DNA from: Gymnopilus junonius
Lineage: Eukaryota; Basidiomycota; Agaricomycetes; Agaricales; Galerinaceae
NCBI GenBank assembly: GCA_015501075.1
Contig: JADNYJ010000144.1
Span: forward strand, 38,880-102,879
DNA length: 64,000 nucleotides
Reading direction: 5' to 3'
Below the pieces are notes generated by a model that was not told the origin of the DNA, ran no database searches, and saw nothing but the letters and a program-made list of their open reading frames with translations. The translations under genes were made by a program, and so were the position numbers. Positions 1 to 9,598 of the stretch are shown here, piece after piece; within the stretch, counting starts at the first letter, position 1, and every line of letters starts with the position of its first letter.

Positions 1-689
1 GCCTAGAATGTCCAGCTGGATCCCATCGCCAGAGACACACGTATACTCAGATCGTACCCCGCTTTCTTGCCACCTGACATTTAATCCATAAGCACCCTAC
101 ATGACCTTTGAGATGGAGGTGAGGTAGCTGAAAGGCACGAACGTCGATGAGTAAGTAGCCGAGAATCGAGATTTCAACTGTGGCGGCGGGTGACGTAGGA
201 TGGTAGCTCCCAAGTATACATAGTGCGATGTAGCAAGCTTCTAATAAACGCCTGGAAGGTTGAAAGAGGCGGTCATAAGAAGGACTTGAGCTTGACTAGT
301 CCAGCGGTGGCAAAAAAAAAAAGTGACAGAGTCACAGTGCGATGGTCTATGGCTTTGCAGAATTGCACGTGCAGTAGAGTCCAGACCGGTTCCGTTTTCT
401 CGCGTTGCACCAAATTTGTTTTGTTTTTGTTCAACATGCATCTCATCTTCCAGTAGACCATGTAGCGCGTTTTAAGGTAAGCACCTCTCCTGTGGTAGAT
501 CTGACAACTTCTAATACCTTCGAACCTTCGACTCGGAGTCGAAAAAGTTTCGCTGAACGGACGTCAGTGACTCGGATCTAATCCATCAGTGGGGATGTTT
601 GTCCTCTGAGTCGATGGTGCATTATGCTTGAAAGGTAAGGTTGTCCATGTGAATGCTTTCCTTGAATCGCGCCATCAGAAGAACGTTGG
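1..689. other. No recognisable gene
   Basis: I see no convincing coding region, RNA gene or repeat in this stretch. The few open frames are short, overlap on both strands and show no domain signature. A short poly-A tract lies near position 310. It may be the flank of a gene outside the window. Confidence 0.5.
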
Positions 690-697
690 TGACTTAC

Positions 698-2213
698 TAG
701 GGCTGCCAACCGGCACCGTCCAGACGGCAGACGGGTAGCCGTCCCACGGTGACGGGTGCCGTCCCGGCAGCCTGGAATAATGAGGAATAAACGGCCGTCA
801 TATGACGGACCGTGTACCGTCCTTGGTCAGTTCAGAAGGCTGTTAACGGCCGTACACGGGTGCCTCTGGTCAATGTATATGTAGTCTAAGCAAAGTCAAT
901 GATCGTCACAAGTGAGCACGAAAAAATTGCAACTGATGTAAGCTAGGTTCTAAATTAAGATTTTGCGGACATCAGTGATGATCGTGCTTATCTCTGACCG
1001 CCGCTCTGCCATTTTCCGTCTTCGACACCGACTTTCCAGCGCCATCATTTGGAGAAATCGTCATCAAGATATTCATACATCGACACTTTCTTCAATATGA
1101 GCGGCTTTGGGGTGTCCTCGAGGGAGGATATGTGGTCGGAGACTGGTCATAGTTGAAGTTCTGTTTGTCATATGGTACGTGCTGAATTATGGCTCATTCT
1201 TTGCAGTTCTCTTAGTTCTTGGTGAAGAACAGGTATAAATTGAAGAAACAAGTGAGATATTCCCAGAAACTTACCATTCACTCATAATGGCAAGTGACCA
1301 ATGTGCAGTTGGCTCTAATGGCGAGCTCCTTGATGCCAGCCAGATTCAATTCTACCATGATCCGATGACAATGTTCCTTTACCGCCTGTTCCTGCCCTAC
1401 CAATCAAGCACCATGAAAAGCCTCGAGGGTATGGCAATCCTTTTCATTTTGAATGCCGTTGCACTGATGCCTTCATCCCGTAGGTCGTGGCCATCGCTAC
1501 AAGTGCACTGCTCATTTGGAAGCCTCTCTTCAAGCCGAGAAAGAGGATGACAATGGCATTCTCATCTCGAAGAAGGCTCCCAGGATTGGTCCTGCTCGAC
1601 AGCCCCTCAAACCTGTACCGACCTTCGACTTCACTGCTCGCTATCGCACCAAATCGCAGCCGCGTGTCCTCAACGAGTTGGACGAATACCTTCGATTGCC
1701 GCCACAGGAATTCCAGTCCTGTAATCCGATCCGGTGGTGGCATGCACAATGCTTTCACTTCCCTACGCTTCATCAACTTGCCTTCGATATTCTTGCTATA
1801 CCTGGTGAGTAAATCTCAGTTCCATAAACCAACCAGCGCTCCTTTCTCATCACCATCACATTGCAGGATCAGCTGTGGCTGTGGAGAGAGTTTTTTCAGG
1901 TGGCAGAGACACAATTTCTATCCGTCGTGTGAGACTTAGACCAGACACAATCAGAATTCTGATGATTTTGAAGCACCATATCCGATCTCGAGCAATTAGA
2001 GCTTAGGATACTGAATGTAGGCCTACATAGACATAATTACATAGATTTTGCATGGGACCGCCTGTGGACGGCCGTCAACAGCCATCTCAGACCTGTGCCA
2101 TGCTGTCCATGTTTTGAAAGTTGAGAAGACGGGACGGGTGGCCACCGTAAACTACCCATCTGCTAGCCGTCAAATGACGGCCGTACCCGTACCCAGGACG
2201 GTTGGCAGCCCTA
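698..2213 (+). mobile_element. Decayed hAT DNA transposon (hAT-1), 1.5 kb
   Basis: The element has 13-bp perfect terminal inverted repeats, tagggctgccaac at 698-710 and its reverse complement at 2201-2213. They are flanked by a perfect 8-bp target duplication, tgacttac, at 690-697 and 2214-2221. The TAGGG-type end and the 8-bp duplication are hallmarks of the hAT superfamily. The subterminal zones (about 715-860 and 2060-2200) are packed with short direct and inverted copies of a GACGGCCGTC-like motif, as expected for transposase-binding subterminal repeats. Inside are remnants of a plus-strand transposase, including the C-terminal dimerisation region. At 1.5 kb it is too short for a full hAT transposase, so it is an internally deleted copy. 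Confidence 0.9.
1516..2006 (+). pseudogene. hAT transposase C-terminal remnant (dimerisation region)
   Basis: The frame from 1516 encodes a segment ending in ELDEYLRLPP followed by a W-W-H-A-Q run and FPTLHQLAFDILAIPG. It then splices through a 62-bp intron (gtgagt at 1805, ttgcag ending 1866) into SAVAVERVFSGGRDTISIRR and a basic helix ending at a TAG at 2004-2006. The order W-W, then LA-x-DIL-x-IP, then S-x-x-x-ERVFS-x-G-R-D is the conserved C-terminal hAT dimerisation region. Most of the RNase-H-like catalytic domain is absent. A piece at 1287-1550 may be a little more of the upstream coding region. The fragment cannot be catalytically active. Confidence 0.8.
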
Positions 2214-2221
2214 TGACTTAC

Positions 2222-2829
2222 TAATTTGGACATGCTGTAGCACTATCGTTTTCAACCCATTGCGACCTCTCTTGCTTTTATATTTTGTTGACACTCATTG
2301 ACTTGCAATGCAGGTGAGATTCATCATATAGCCTTGAAATTTTTCAAATGCACTTTGTTCATCGGTCATCCAGATTTATTGAAATTCACGTCTTCGGTGC
2401 GTCATGCTTCTTTCTCTCCCACAATATCTTTTTAACTTGTCTTCTTCTTTGAAACTTCTTAGTTCTAGTTCATGAAGTGTCGCGGTACTGGAATGGTGCT
2501 GGACCTCGACATGCACTAGCGAGATTGAAAGGGGTATGTGTACATATTCGTGATCATGATCTGTAGCTATTGTTCAAATAAAGAAGTCTGTGCATAGACG
2601 CTTATGTCCCCTGGGATAATAAACTCGACACAAACTCGACCTTGCTGGTCAGCTGGTGCTGGCAAGTCGGACATTACATACTTAGAAGGAGATTCAGCTG
2701 CTAGTAAATTATCAGTCGGTGGTTGGTGTTTGACTGATTCAAAGGCTGTCTGACTGCCCGAACATCCTTGGTACGTGCACCTTCTTTTCGGATCTTGTTC
2801 CTCATGAATTGATTACTTGAATTTACGCC
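2222..2829. other. Intergenic, duplicated upstream flank
   Basis: No gene is visible. From about 2490 onward the DNA is recognisably similar to 4440-4700, including the tgtttgactgattca region, so this is the 5' flank that was duplicated together with the small gene starting at 2992. Confidence 0.4.
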
Positions 2830-2836
2830 TATAAGT
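2830..2836 (+). promoter_or_regulatory. TATA-like element, copy 1
   Basis: A tataagt box lies about 160 bp before the predicted start at 2992. The same box sits in the duplicate at 4716-4722, about 144 bp before the matching start at 4860, and its surroundings are conserved between the copies. Its role as the core promoter is inferred. Confidence 0.4.
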
Positions 2837-2991
2837 AGACCTCAATTTTGCCCTCATTTTCGTTGTCTCGCCCTTACCGGTTAGTCACTCAGTGAGCCTT
2901 TAATGTTCCTTTCTTAAGAGCCTTTGCTGACTGCACAATTTATAGATGCCTCAAACCACAACTTTCTCATCAAATCTCACCAAGCTCAGAT

Positions 2992-4052
2992 ATGGCCTCG
3001 CTCCCTGTATGTTGACCTTCCCTATATTCCCACTTACACTCTAACTTTTCTCCATTATCCCCATATGCAGATTCTTACCCCAGTCACCAACCCACCTTCC
3101 AACCTCCGATCCCCACCTCAATCAGCCAACCCTCCCAATCCGCTCATCTTCAGGAACAACTCTGGGGACAATGTAACCATCTACAGGATCGACAGCAATG
3201 GCGCCCGCATCAATCCTGCCTCTGTCGCCAACAGAGCTACCAACACCATGTTCACTGACTCCAGGCACCACTGGGTCATTGTCTACCCTTCTGGTTTTGA
3301 GTGCGTGTATACGGCCCCGGTGGGTGCTGCGATGGTAGTCATTGAGCCGTATGTTCCTCTGGTTTCTGGTCAGGTTTATTATTTCTTCTCCTTTGGGAAC
3401 GAGCTTCCGCTCTGCTCATGGGGTGATGCATCTGGTGGCAGCGGTATTGTGGGTATGGTTTGATTAGGTTCCTCTTCCTCACGCAGCTGGTTGCGCTAAT
3501 GTTGTATCTTCTCTATAGCCACCTGTTCCAATTATTCGGCCACTCCAACAGTTGCTCAGGTAAGTCACTTATTTCTTGCGTTTTTGATCAACCATAATGC
3601 TAACTACTTGTGGGTTATATAGTGGAAGGCCACGCATACCGGAAATGGGTGATGGACATTGTTGAACATGTGGTACCCAGCCTCGCATGGCTACTGGTAC
3701 CTCTCCAATACCGGTGGAGGCGTCTCCATCACCACCACTCCATTCGAATGGGAGATCATTTCCGACCCAGTCAGAGGTCATAGGTGCATTCCCTTTCCCC
3801 CACACATTCTTCTTTCTACAGACTCTTGAACTTCTGTGCTCAGAATCCGCGTTCCAGGATCAACTCAGGCTGTTAGCTCGGTAGGCAGCATTGGAGCTGA
3901 TAGGAGCGGAAATGCCTACGTTCTTGTTAGTCTGCAAGGTAATGATCCTGTTAAGGATTCTCAGTGCTGGAGAATTGCATCTGGTAAGTTGCCACCTATT
4001 CGGTCTTCACACTTCATTCATACTCATGGATGACCCTTTATGAGCAGCCTAA
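2992..4052 (+). pseudogene. Six-exon hypothetical protein gene with one in-frame stop; possible VHL-like beta fold
   Basis: Exons 2992-3006, 3071-3452, 3519-3559, 3623-3783, 3844-3983 and 4048-4052 all have GT-AG borders and add up to 744 nt (248 codons) in one frame. The start is the five-codon exon MASLP, which is conserved in the downstream duplicate. One TGA at 3650-3652 interrupts the frame at about codon 156; it follows GNG and precedes a W-rich stretch that is otherwise open. Residues about 30-100 (LIFRNNSGDNVTIYRIDSNG, then H-H-W-V-I-V-Y-P-S-G) weakly resemble the beta domain of VHL proteins in the order N-x-S, I-x-R-x-D-x-x-G and H-x-W. I recognise no family securely. It has no signal peptide or membrane segment. 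It is either a recent pseudogene or the TGA is an error. Confidence 0.5.
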
Positions 4053-4440
4053 TCCAGGCCACGATCTGTATATCATTCTCAAGTTATGCTATGCTATAAA
4101 ATCATTTGTGTTTTTAATTTTTTCATTTTTGATTGTCTTTCTCACCCATCCTGATGTTTTTAGTTCTCAAATTCCAACTAAAACTCAAGTGTGCTTTCTT
4201 GGACTTTCTTTGCTCATTCAAAACTTGTCTCTCTGCAATCAATATCATTGCTTCTTTTGAAATCGTACCATATGGACATACATAAAATGTATTCCAGAAT
4301 TCATATATACATTGCAGGAAATATCTTGAAGCCTGGGCATCGTCAATGTCAGTCCCTACCATCGCTTCCTCCAACCACACCTCAAGATAAAAGTAGGATT
4401 TAGCTGATACCCACAGCTTAGAGAATCAGATTTCTTGAAG
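3980..4440. other. 3' flank without a gene
   Basis: This is AT-rich sequence with several short open frames on both strands and no domain signal. It probably holds the 3' untranslated region and terminator of the gene ending at 4052. Confidence 0.3.
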
Positions 4441-4859
4441 GTCCCCTCGGTCCTCAGAGCGTTGTGCTTCTTTCTTAATCCTGCATCAAGAAGTATTGGG
4501 TACTGGAAGGGCACTAGACCTTGGAATAGGATGTTCGTAGACCTACTGTTCAAAAGGGATGAAATATGATGCCTGTGCATGGGTGAATGTGTACCCTGAT
4601 GTACTAGATTTGAGAAGTTCCTGCTGATGTTTGACTGGTTCAGAGGTTATTTAACTGTCGGAAATTAACTTTCTGGATCTTGCTTCCTTGAGAATTGATG
4701 GATTAAATTTGCGCCTATAAGTAGACCCAAATTTCGACCTCTTTTTTGTTACATCATTCTTACTCCCCATTGCTCAGTATGCCATGTTCCTCTCTTGGGT
4801 CTTCACTCACAGCGCAGTTCATAGATGCCTCAAAACCATACGCTCCCCGACTCTCCTAT

Positions 4860-5138
4860 ATGGCTTCACTCCCTGTATGTAAATCTTGCCTATATTCCCA
4901 ATCTCACATTAAATCCCATTTATTGCTCATGTAGATTCTGACTCCAGTCATCAACCCATCCTCCAACCTCCGATCCCCACTGCAACTAGCAAAGCCACCT
5001 AATCCTCTCATCTTCAGGAACAAATCTGGGAACTATGTGGCCCTCTACAGAATCAACAGTACCGGCGCCCGCCTCAACAGTGCCTCAGCGAAAAAGGATA
5101 TATTTTGTGGCATAGAATTCAGTCGAGAATCTAGATAG
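4860..5138 (+). pseudogene. Truncated duplicate of the 2992 gene
   Basis: Exon 1 (4860-4874) again encodes MASLP. An intron runs 4875-4934 (gtatgt to atgtag). Exon 2 starts ILTPVINPSSNLRSPLQLAK and continues with PLIFRNKSGNYVALYRINST, clearly paralogous to the first copy. After about codon 57 the similarity ends, and an unrelated tail of about 16 codons runs to a TAG at 5136-5138. The conserved H-x-W part and everything downstream are missing, so this is a 3'-truncated copy. Confidence 0.65.
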
Positions 5139-5729
5139 AAGGGAAGGAAGGAAAGTAAGTCAAGACAGAGTGGAAGAGGAAATGAGGGGACACGCACATG
5201 TAAGTGTCTCCCAATCTCAGGCTCCACCCGACATCGCCCTTTCATTGTGAAGAAATAAAATGAGATCATAGTTGTGATACACATGAGAAGGGCTCAAGTA
5301 CTCAAGTACTCACCCGTAGCCCTTTGCCGGAGTCTTTACTAAGTGTCCATGATAATGGTGTGGACAGGATCACAGGCACTAGGAGGAAGAAAGTATGAGA
5401 ATGAGAAAAGAAGAATAAGAATGGAAGGCATTGATCTGGATGAACCTGAAGACCAATGAGAGCTGTAAAGGGTAGGAGTACCGAAAGCATCCATGACCTG
5501 AGAATTGGGAACATGAGTCAAGCTCGTGATGGAAGCGGACAGCGCAAACGTACCTCATCAACATCCTCCTTGTCTCCTGCATGCTCGCCAAATTATTCTA
5601 TTCCTGCATCTCTCCAAATTTGTCACTTGGCTCTACCATGAGCACCTGTGAGGTTATCAACAATTGAACGTTGCAGCCCGACAGCAGCTGAGAGATGATG
5701 TAAGCATGATGGGCATGCTCTCAGTGAGA
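5139..5729. other. Ambiguous non-coding stretch before Gypsy-1
   Basis: There is no clear gene. On the minus strand, intron-like borders and short open frames near 5380-5600 could be exons of the gene interrupted by Gypsy-1 (see 20206-20413). Removing the retroelement joins a minus-strand frame at 20413-20206 to 24 further codons here before a stop. I cannot resolve the exon structure. Confidence 0.25.
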
Positions 5730-5734
5730 GGAAC

Positions 5735-6034
5735 TGTAATGATCCGGTCCAGTTCCCCATCCTGGCCTCACCGTCTCTTTCTTATAGTTAATCCTCTTAG
5801 TTATTCCTTTAACTCATCATGACTCATATCCTGACTCACTCTCCTCGCTCTTTAGATATTCCTAGAAAACTTCCTAATCACATGACTATCTACCTCTGGT
5901 ATATAAACTGTCCGTCGTAGCTAGTCCTCTTTCTTTTTACAATTTATTCCTTTTATCCAGTTCTTTCCCTGTGCAAAACTTCTCATGTGTCAAAACTTCC
6001 CCTTAGTCATCCAACTGAGGCCACTTTCATCACA
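5735..6034 (+). repeat. 5' LTR of Gypsy-1, CpG-decayed
   Basis: This 300-bp LTR is paired with 19903-20201. Compared with its partner it shows about ten substitutions, and every one I could align is CpG to TpG or CpA (for example taacga to taatga and gcgaaac to gcaaaac), plus three tiny indels and one ambiguous site. It contains a tataaactg box about two thirds along, probably the LTR promoter. The sequence directly after the LTR (tcttttgaacttgc) does not start with the TGG of a usual tRNA primer site. Confidence 0.9.
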
Positions 6035-6219
6035 TCTTTTGAACTTGCTTAACTTCTAAACTCTCGCCTTTGATGCCTCGGTACTATGGTCTGATCAACC
6101 CGAACATCTGACACTCAAGGTACTCTACATTCGAACATCTCTTGCTTTGACATCGCATTGTCATCACCAAAAAAAGCTGAGTAATCCTTTTATTCAATCA
6201 ATCTATCTCTCCGAAAAAA

Positions 6220-6790
6220 ATGGCTACTATGAGGACACCCCCTCCTAAGCGCCAGGGCATTGCTTCAGTTGTTGCGCATCCACGCTCAGCCAGCATGTCC
6301 CCGACCAGAGCAGAATTTTCTGCTGCTGAGAACCGGGCTCCTGGGAGCCTGAGATCCGACAGTGACACCCGCTTGTACAGCGATGTTCTTGCTTCGAGAC
6401 CCACCACCCCCTTGCAGGACAAGGAGGTAGTAGATAAAGCGGACTGATTAGCTACCGGTTTCAAGAATAATAATAAGAAGGACGTACCTCCACATTTAGA
6501 ACATAAGAAGAGTCTCTTTACCGACTCTGACAATGAACAGGACCTGAATGACTGACCTGAGAGTGCACAGAAGTGGGTAACTGTGCAGTGAAAATGGCGA
6601 TCCCTGCCCGAAAATGAACGTTTGGGATTAGCCAAAAATTTGTTCCTGCAGCCTCGAGAACTTACCGAGGAGCAAGATAACAAAGCTGAAATCATGAATC
6701 CTCTGACAACGAGGAAAAGAAACCTGCTCACCGCAAGAAAGCTAAGAAAGCTAAGAAAGCTAAGAAGAGATGCAACAGTTCCATCTCTAG
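6220..6790 (+). pseudogene. gag: Gypsy-1 Gag, N-terminal part
   Basis: The reading frame starts MATMRTPPPKRQGIASVVAH and contains RSDSDTRLYSDVL, a Ser/Asp/Arg-rich opening that fits a fungal Gag N-terminus. It is broken by TGA codons at 6445, 6553 and 6589, all in the same frame and each restorable by a single C. A one-base frameshift lies near 6695. The last part is a lysine-alanine repeat (KKA units). At 6783-6790 (atctctag) the frame is cut by hAT-2a. The codons continue in frame on the minus strand from 16870 downward, so the two halves of Gag are now about 10 kb apart and oppositely oriented. Confidence 0.8.
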
Positions 6791-6870
6791 TAGGGTTGCC
6801 GAAGTTCAGTTCTGAACTGACAGTTCAAACCTGAACCGGCCGAACTGGACCGACAGTTCAGGTTCAGTTC

Positions 6871-8208
6871 TGTTGATAAGTTTAGGTAGTTTGTAGGTAT
6901 GAAAAACGAAATAGATCGCTTTTATTGAACCCAACAAATATCCCTTGACTTGTGTAAGTTCTGGGGAGTGTAAGTATCAATGTCTTTTAATTAAGTTCGC
7001 TTTATGGGGTTTTACAATGGGTTGTAGGGGTTCTTTGGATAATGGATCGCTTTAATTGACTTCTGGCTTGGAAACTTTCTCTAAACTTGACTGATCTCTT
7101 CTTGAGATAAACTAGGCTCTGGCTATGCTTTTGAACTAAAAGACTTCGTACTTTTGTAGCTGAGTGACGCTCTGTCTACTCCCAACTACTCAACTAGGTC
7201 CTGACTTGAATAATAAGCCTTTGCTTAATCTATCTCTTATTTGAGCTCAATTCTAAGTTTGTCTGAAGCTTATCTCGCTTTTATATCAATCAATTGTCTT
7301 TCTATTATCTAGTTTAGAAGCCAGACGCTCGATTGTATTGCTACGACTCGAGGGTGCTGTCTGCTTGCTTTCTACACTAATTCTACTGGGTTTTTATACT
7401 ATTTTACTGGGCATCTTGCTAAGCTAATTTGATAAGCGCTGTGTAATTAATTATCTCGTCATTAGTCCGATTCGGAGTGAGGGGAATTATGCCATTGGTT
7501 GGGCATATTCATCAAGTGCTGAATATTTATCTCATTGCCATATAAGGCATTTTATCGGATTAATATTCCTGCTGTTGCAATCGTGCAACTGCCGGTTCAT
7601 TATAGCATCTTTAATATTTGTCTACCTCGCAGAGGATTTTGTCTACGTCCTCAGGGGCTTGCTAATGTGTCTAGGATAGGTGTATATTTATTAGTTCTAT
7701 GAGGGAACGCGAGGGGACGAGCGTCCTTGCGTCGCGTCTTCATATTACCAAAAATAGCACCCGCTCCGACGTCGATCATTGTGGATTATTCCTTTTCCGG
7801 TTACATTCCTCCGGATGATAAAAATAGATTACACCGGCTTCGGGGTAATTGACTTGTTTGGGCTGTCGCTCCGCATGTCTATATCGGGTCAAAGGTCGTT
7901 CCCATTGTCTGTGCGTGTTTCCGCGCTCCCTTGGTAGTTATTTTAAATAAACTCGAGGCCCCTACTAGTGTGTAAGGACTGTAGTAATTCGCTTGTGTAT
8001 CTTATAATAAATGATTAATGATTACTAGGTGATCATAATCATTATATCTTTTGATATTAAGCTTTTAATGTTTAAATGTGGTTTTCTCGAGTATATTCGG
8101 GATGTTTAAGCTCGGGAAGGCTATCAACAACCTATATTAATTTATAGAGATGGTCGAAAATAATGGGGATGGCCTGTTTTCACACATAACCATGTAACAG
8201 TCTCATCA
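6871..8208 (+). mobile_element. Insertion inside hAT-2a, probable solo LTR
   Basis: This block interrupts sequence that is continuous in hAT-2b (ggttcagttc then cgttcagtctgg). It begins TGTTGATAAG and ends CTCATCA, so it has TG...CA borders and about 1338 bp. It is AT-rich with no long open frame and contains several homopurine and homopyrimidine tracts. That composition suggests a long LTR left after LTR-LTR recombination. I do not see a clean 5-bp target duplication, so the element type stays open. Confidence 0.45.
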
Positions 8209-8544
8209 CCATTCAGTCTGGCCGTGGGCTGAGTAGGTTCGGTTCTCAGTTCTCAAAATTTGAGATTTCTGAGAACCGGGTTCGAACCGGTTCGAACCGA
8301 ACTTTTAGCCATGGATATTGCCAATTTTTGTAGCACCAAATGAAGCACGGAAAGTCGAAATATTGAGTGTTTTGCGAGTTGATGCCGCATTGATGTGATC
8401 CTAATTTGAGTCAGAGCTTAAAACGACCATCCATAGAACCTCTCACTCCATCACTACATCCACCTTCCATCCGTCACCCATCCACCTTTGTCTCCCTCTT
8501 TTCCTGTCACTCCACATTGTCCCTCCCTCAGATGAGGATGTGAG

Positions 8545-9180
8545 CTGGTACAGGCACATAAAGTACATCCAGAATGTGCTCGCATATCCATCGCAAGCAC
8601 ATTTTATCTTCCTATCCCTTTTCTGCCGAATTTACTGACCTTGCTTTTCTTTTCAGGTTGTTTTTGGCCAACCATTGAAGGATCGGGGGTGGAGATACAA
8701 CAAGCAGGGACCCTTGAAGAGGGAGGCTGTCCACGTATGTCCACGTTCTTCTTTTTTTCACTTGAGAATGCACTAACAATGTCTTTTCTGTTTCATTTGA
8801 CAGAAATGGCCATCTAGCTGGCCCGTCCTACCTCCCTCATTAACAAGAGCGAGTTGGAGGTAGAATCTGCTTGCACTGCCGCCGCTCTCGTCCCCACATC
8901 CACCACCACCTCCCTCGCATTGAAGAGTGAGCCAGAGGTGATGTGTCGGCCTCCCTCCTATGCTGCCGCCACCCTACCTCTCTGCTTTTTCACCTCACAT
9001 GGCATTGAGCTCGGAGGATGGCCGCCCCCCTCCACCTTTTCGACTGCTGTTGGTCTGGCCCCACCACCCTCACCTTTGCTCAACCAGGTGAGCTCACATT
9101 CAACCATGGCACCCACCCAGGCCATTGCAACTGCACAGCATCATCGTGGACATGACCAGAAACCCACCGCGTTGGTGTAG
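8545..9180 (+). pseudogene. Gene-fragment-like cargo in hAT-2a
   Basis: Coding-like segments joined by intron-like sequence occur here and, inverted, in hAT-2b (about 17380-17900). One segment reads VVFGQPLKDRGWRYNKQGPL and ends at a GT donor (8735). A typical polypyrimidine tract and cag end at 8803, followed by KWPSSWPV. A separate 108-codon open frame starts with an ATT-type or upstream start at 8854 (EVESACTAAALVPTSTTTSL) and is Thr/Pro/Ala-rich. I do not recognise the source gene. It could be a captured host fragment or decayed transposase. Confidence 0.35.
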
Positions 9181-9598
9181 GGGTCATTGCAACCCCACAA
9201 TGTCTTTGGTCATTGTGGACACTGCCACCACCCGCATCATTGTATCAAGTGCCCTTATGTCAATGCGGAACCCATTATGTCAGTGTAGGGGACATTGGGA
9301 CCTCCACAACGTCATTGCAGTGGTGACCACTACCCAGTGACATTGTCTCGATTGCCCCCATCCTGTATATTTACTTCTTAGGCTGTTGTATTGACTTTTT
9401 AGACTAGAATATATACATTTTTCTTAAATCTTGCGGTTCACCAGTCCGAACTGCGAACTGGACAGAACCGAACTGGAAGAACTGGTTCTTGAAAGTTCAG
9501 TCCAGTTCCAGTTCAGTTCTGGCAAATTTTTAAAAGTTCAGTTCTCGGTTCTCGAAAATCTGTCGAGAACCGGACTGAACCGAACTTCGGCAACCCTA

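Larger units (their letters stand above)
2490..5090 (+). repeat. Direct tandem duplication, about 1.9 kb period
   Basis: The block about 2490-3230 is repeated at about 4450-5090 with an offset near 1886 bp. Matching landmarks are the cctataagtagacc core (2828 and 4714), the five-codon first exon and the start of exon 2. The similarity covers promoter, first intron and about 60 codons, then stops abruptly at about 5087 inside the second coding copy. The second copy is therefore a 3'-truncated gene duplicate. Confidence 0.75.
6791..9598 (+). mobile_element. hAT-2a: non-autonomous hAT-type element with nested insertion
   Basis: The ends are tagggttgccgaagttc (6791-6807) and its inverted copy (9582-9598). 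Long subterminal zones are built from alternating GTTC and GAAC words (6808-6870, 8235-8305, 9435-9590). The flanking octamers are atctctag on the left and attcggga on the right. They do not match each other, but they match, reverse-complemented, the two flanks of hAT-2b. Relative to hAT-2b this copy carries an extra block of about 1.34 kb (6871-8208). I recognise no transposase. It is a non-autonomous element, and the TAGGG end resembles hAT-1. Confidence 0.88.

Noticed and set aside
8270..8305. ggttcgaaccggttcgaacc looked like tRNA B-box sequences
   Set aside because: It recurs in both hAT-2 copies as part of the GTTC/GAAC subterminal array, with no A box, acceptor stem or anticodon arm around it.
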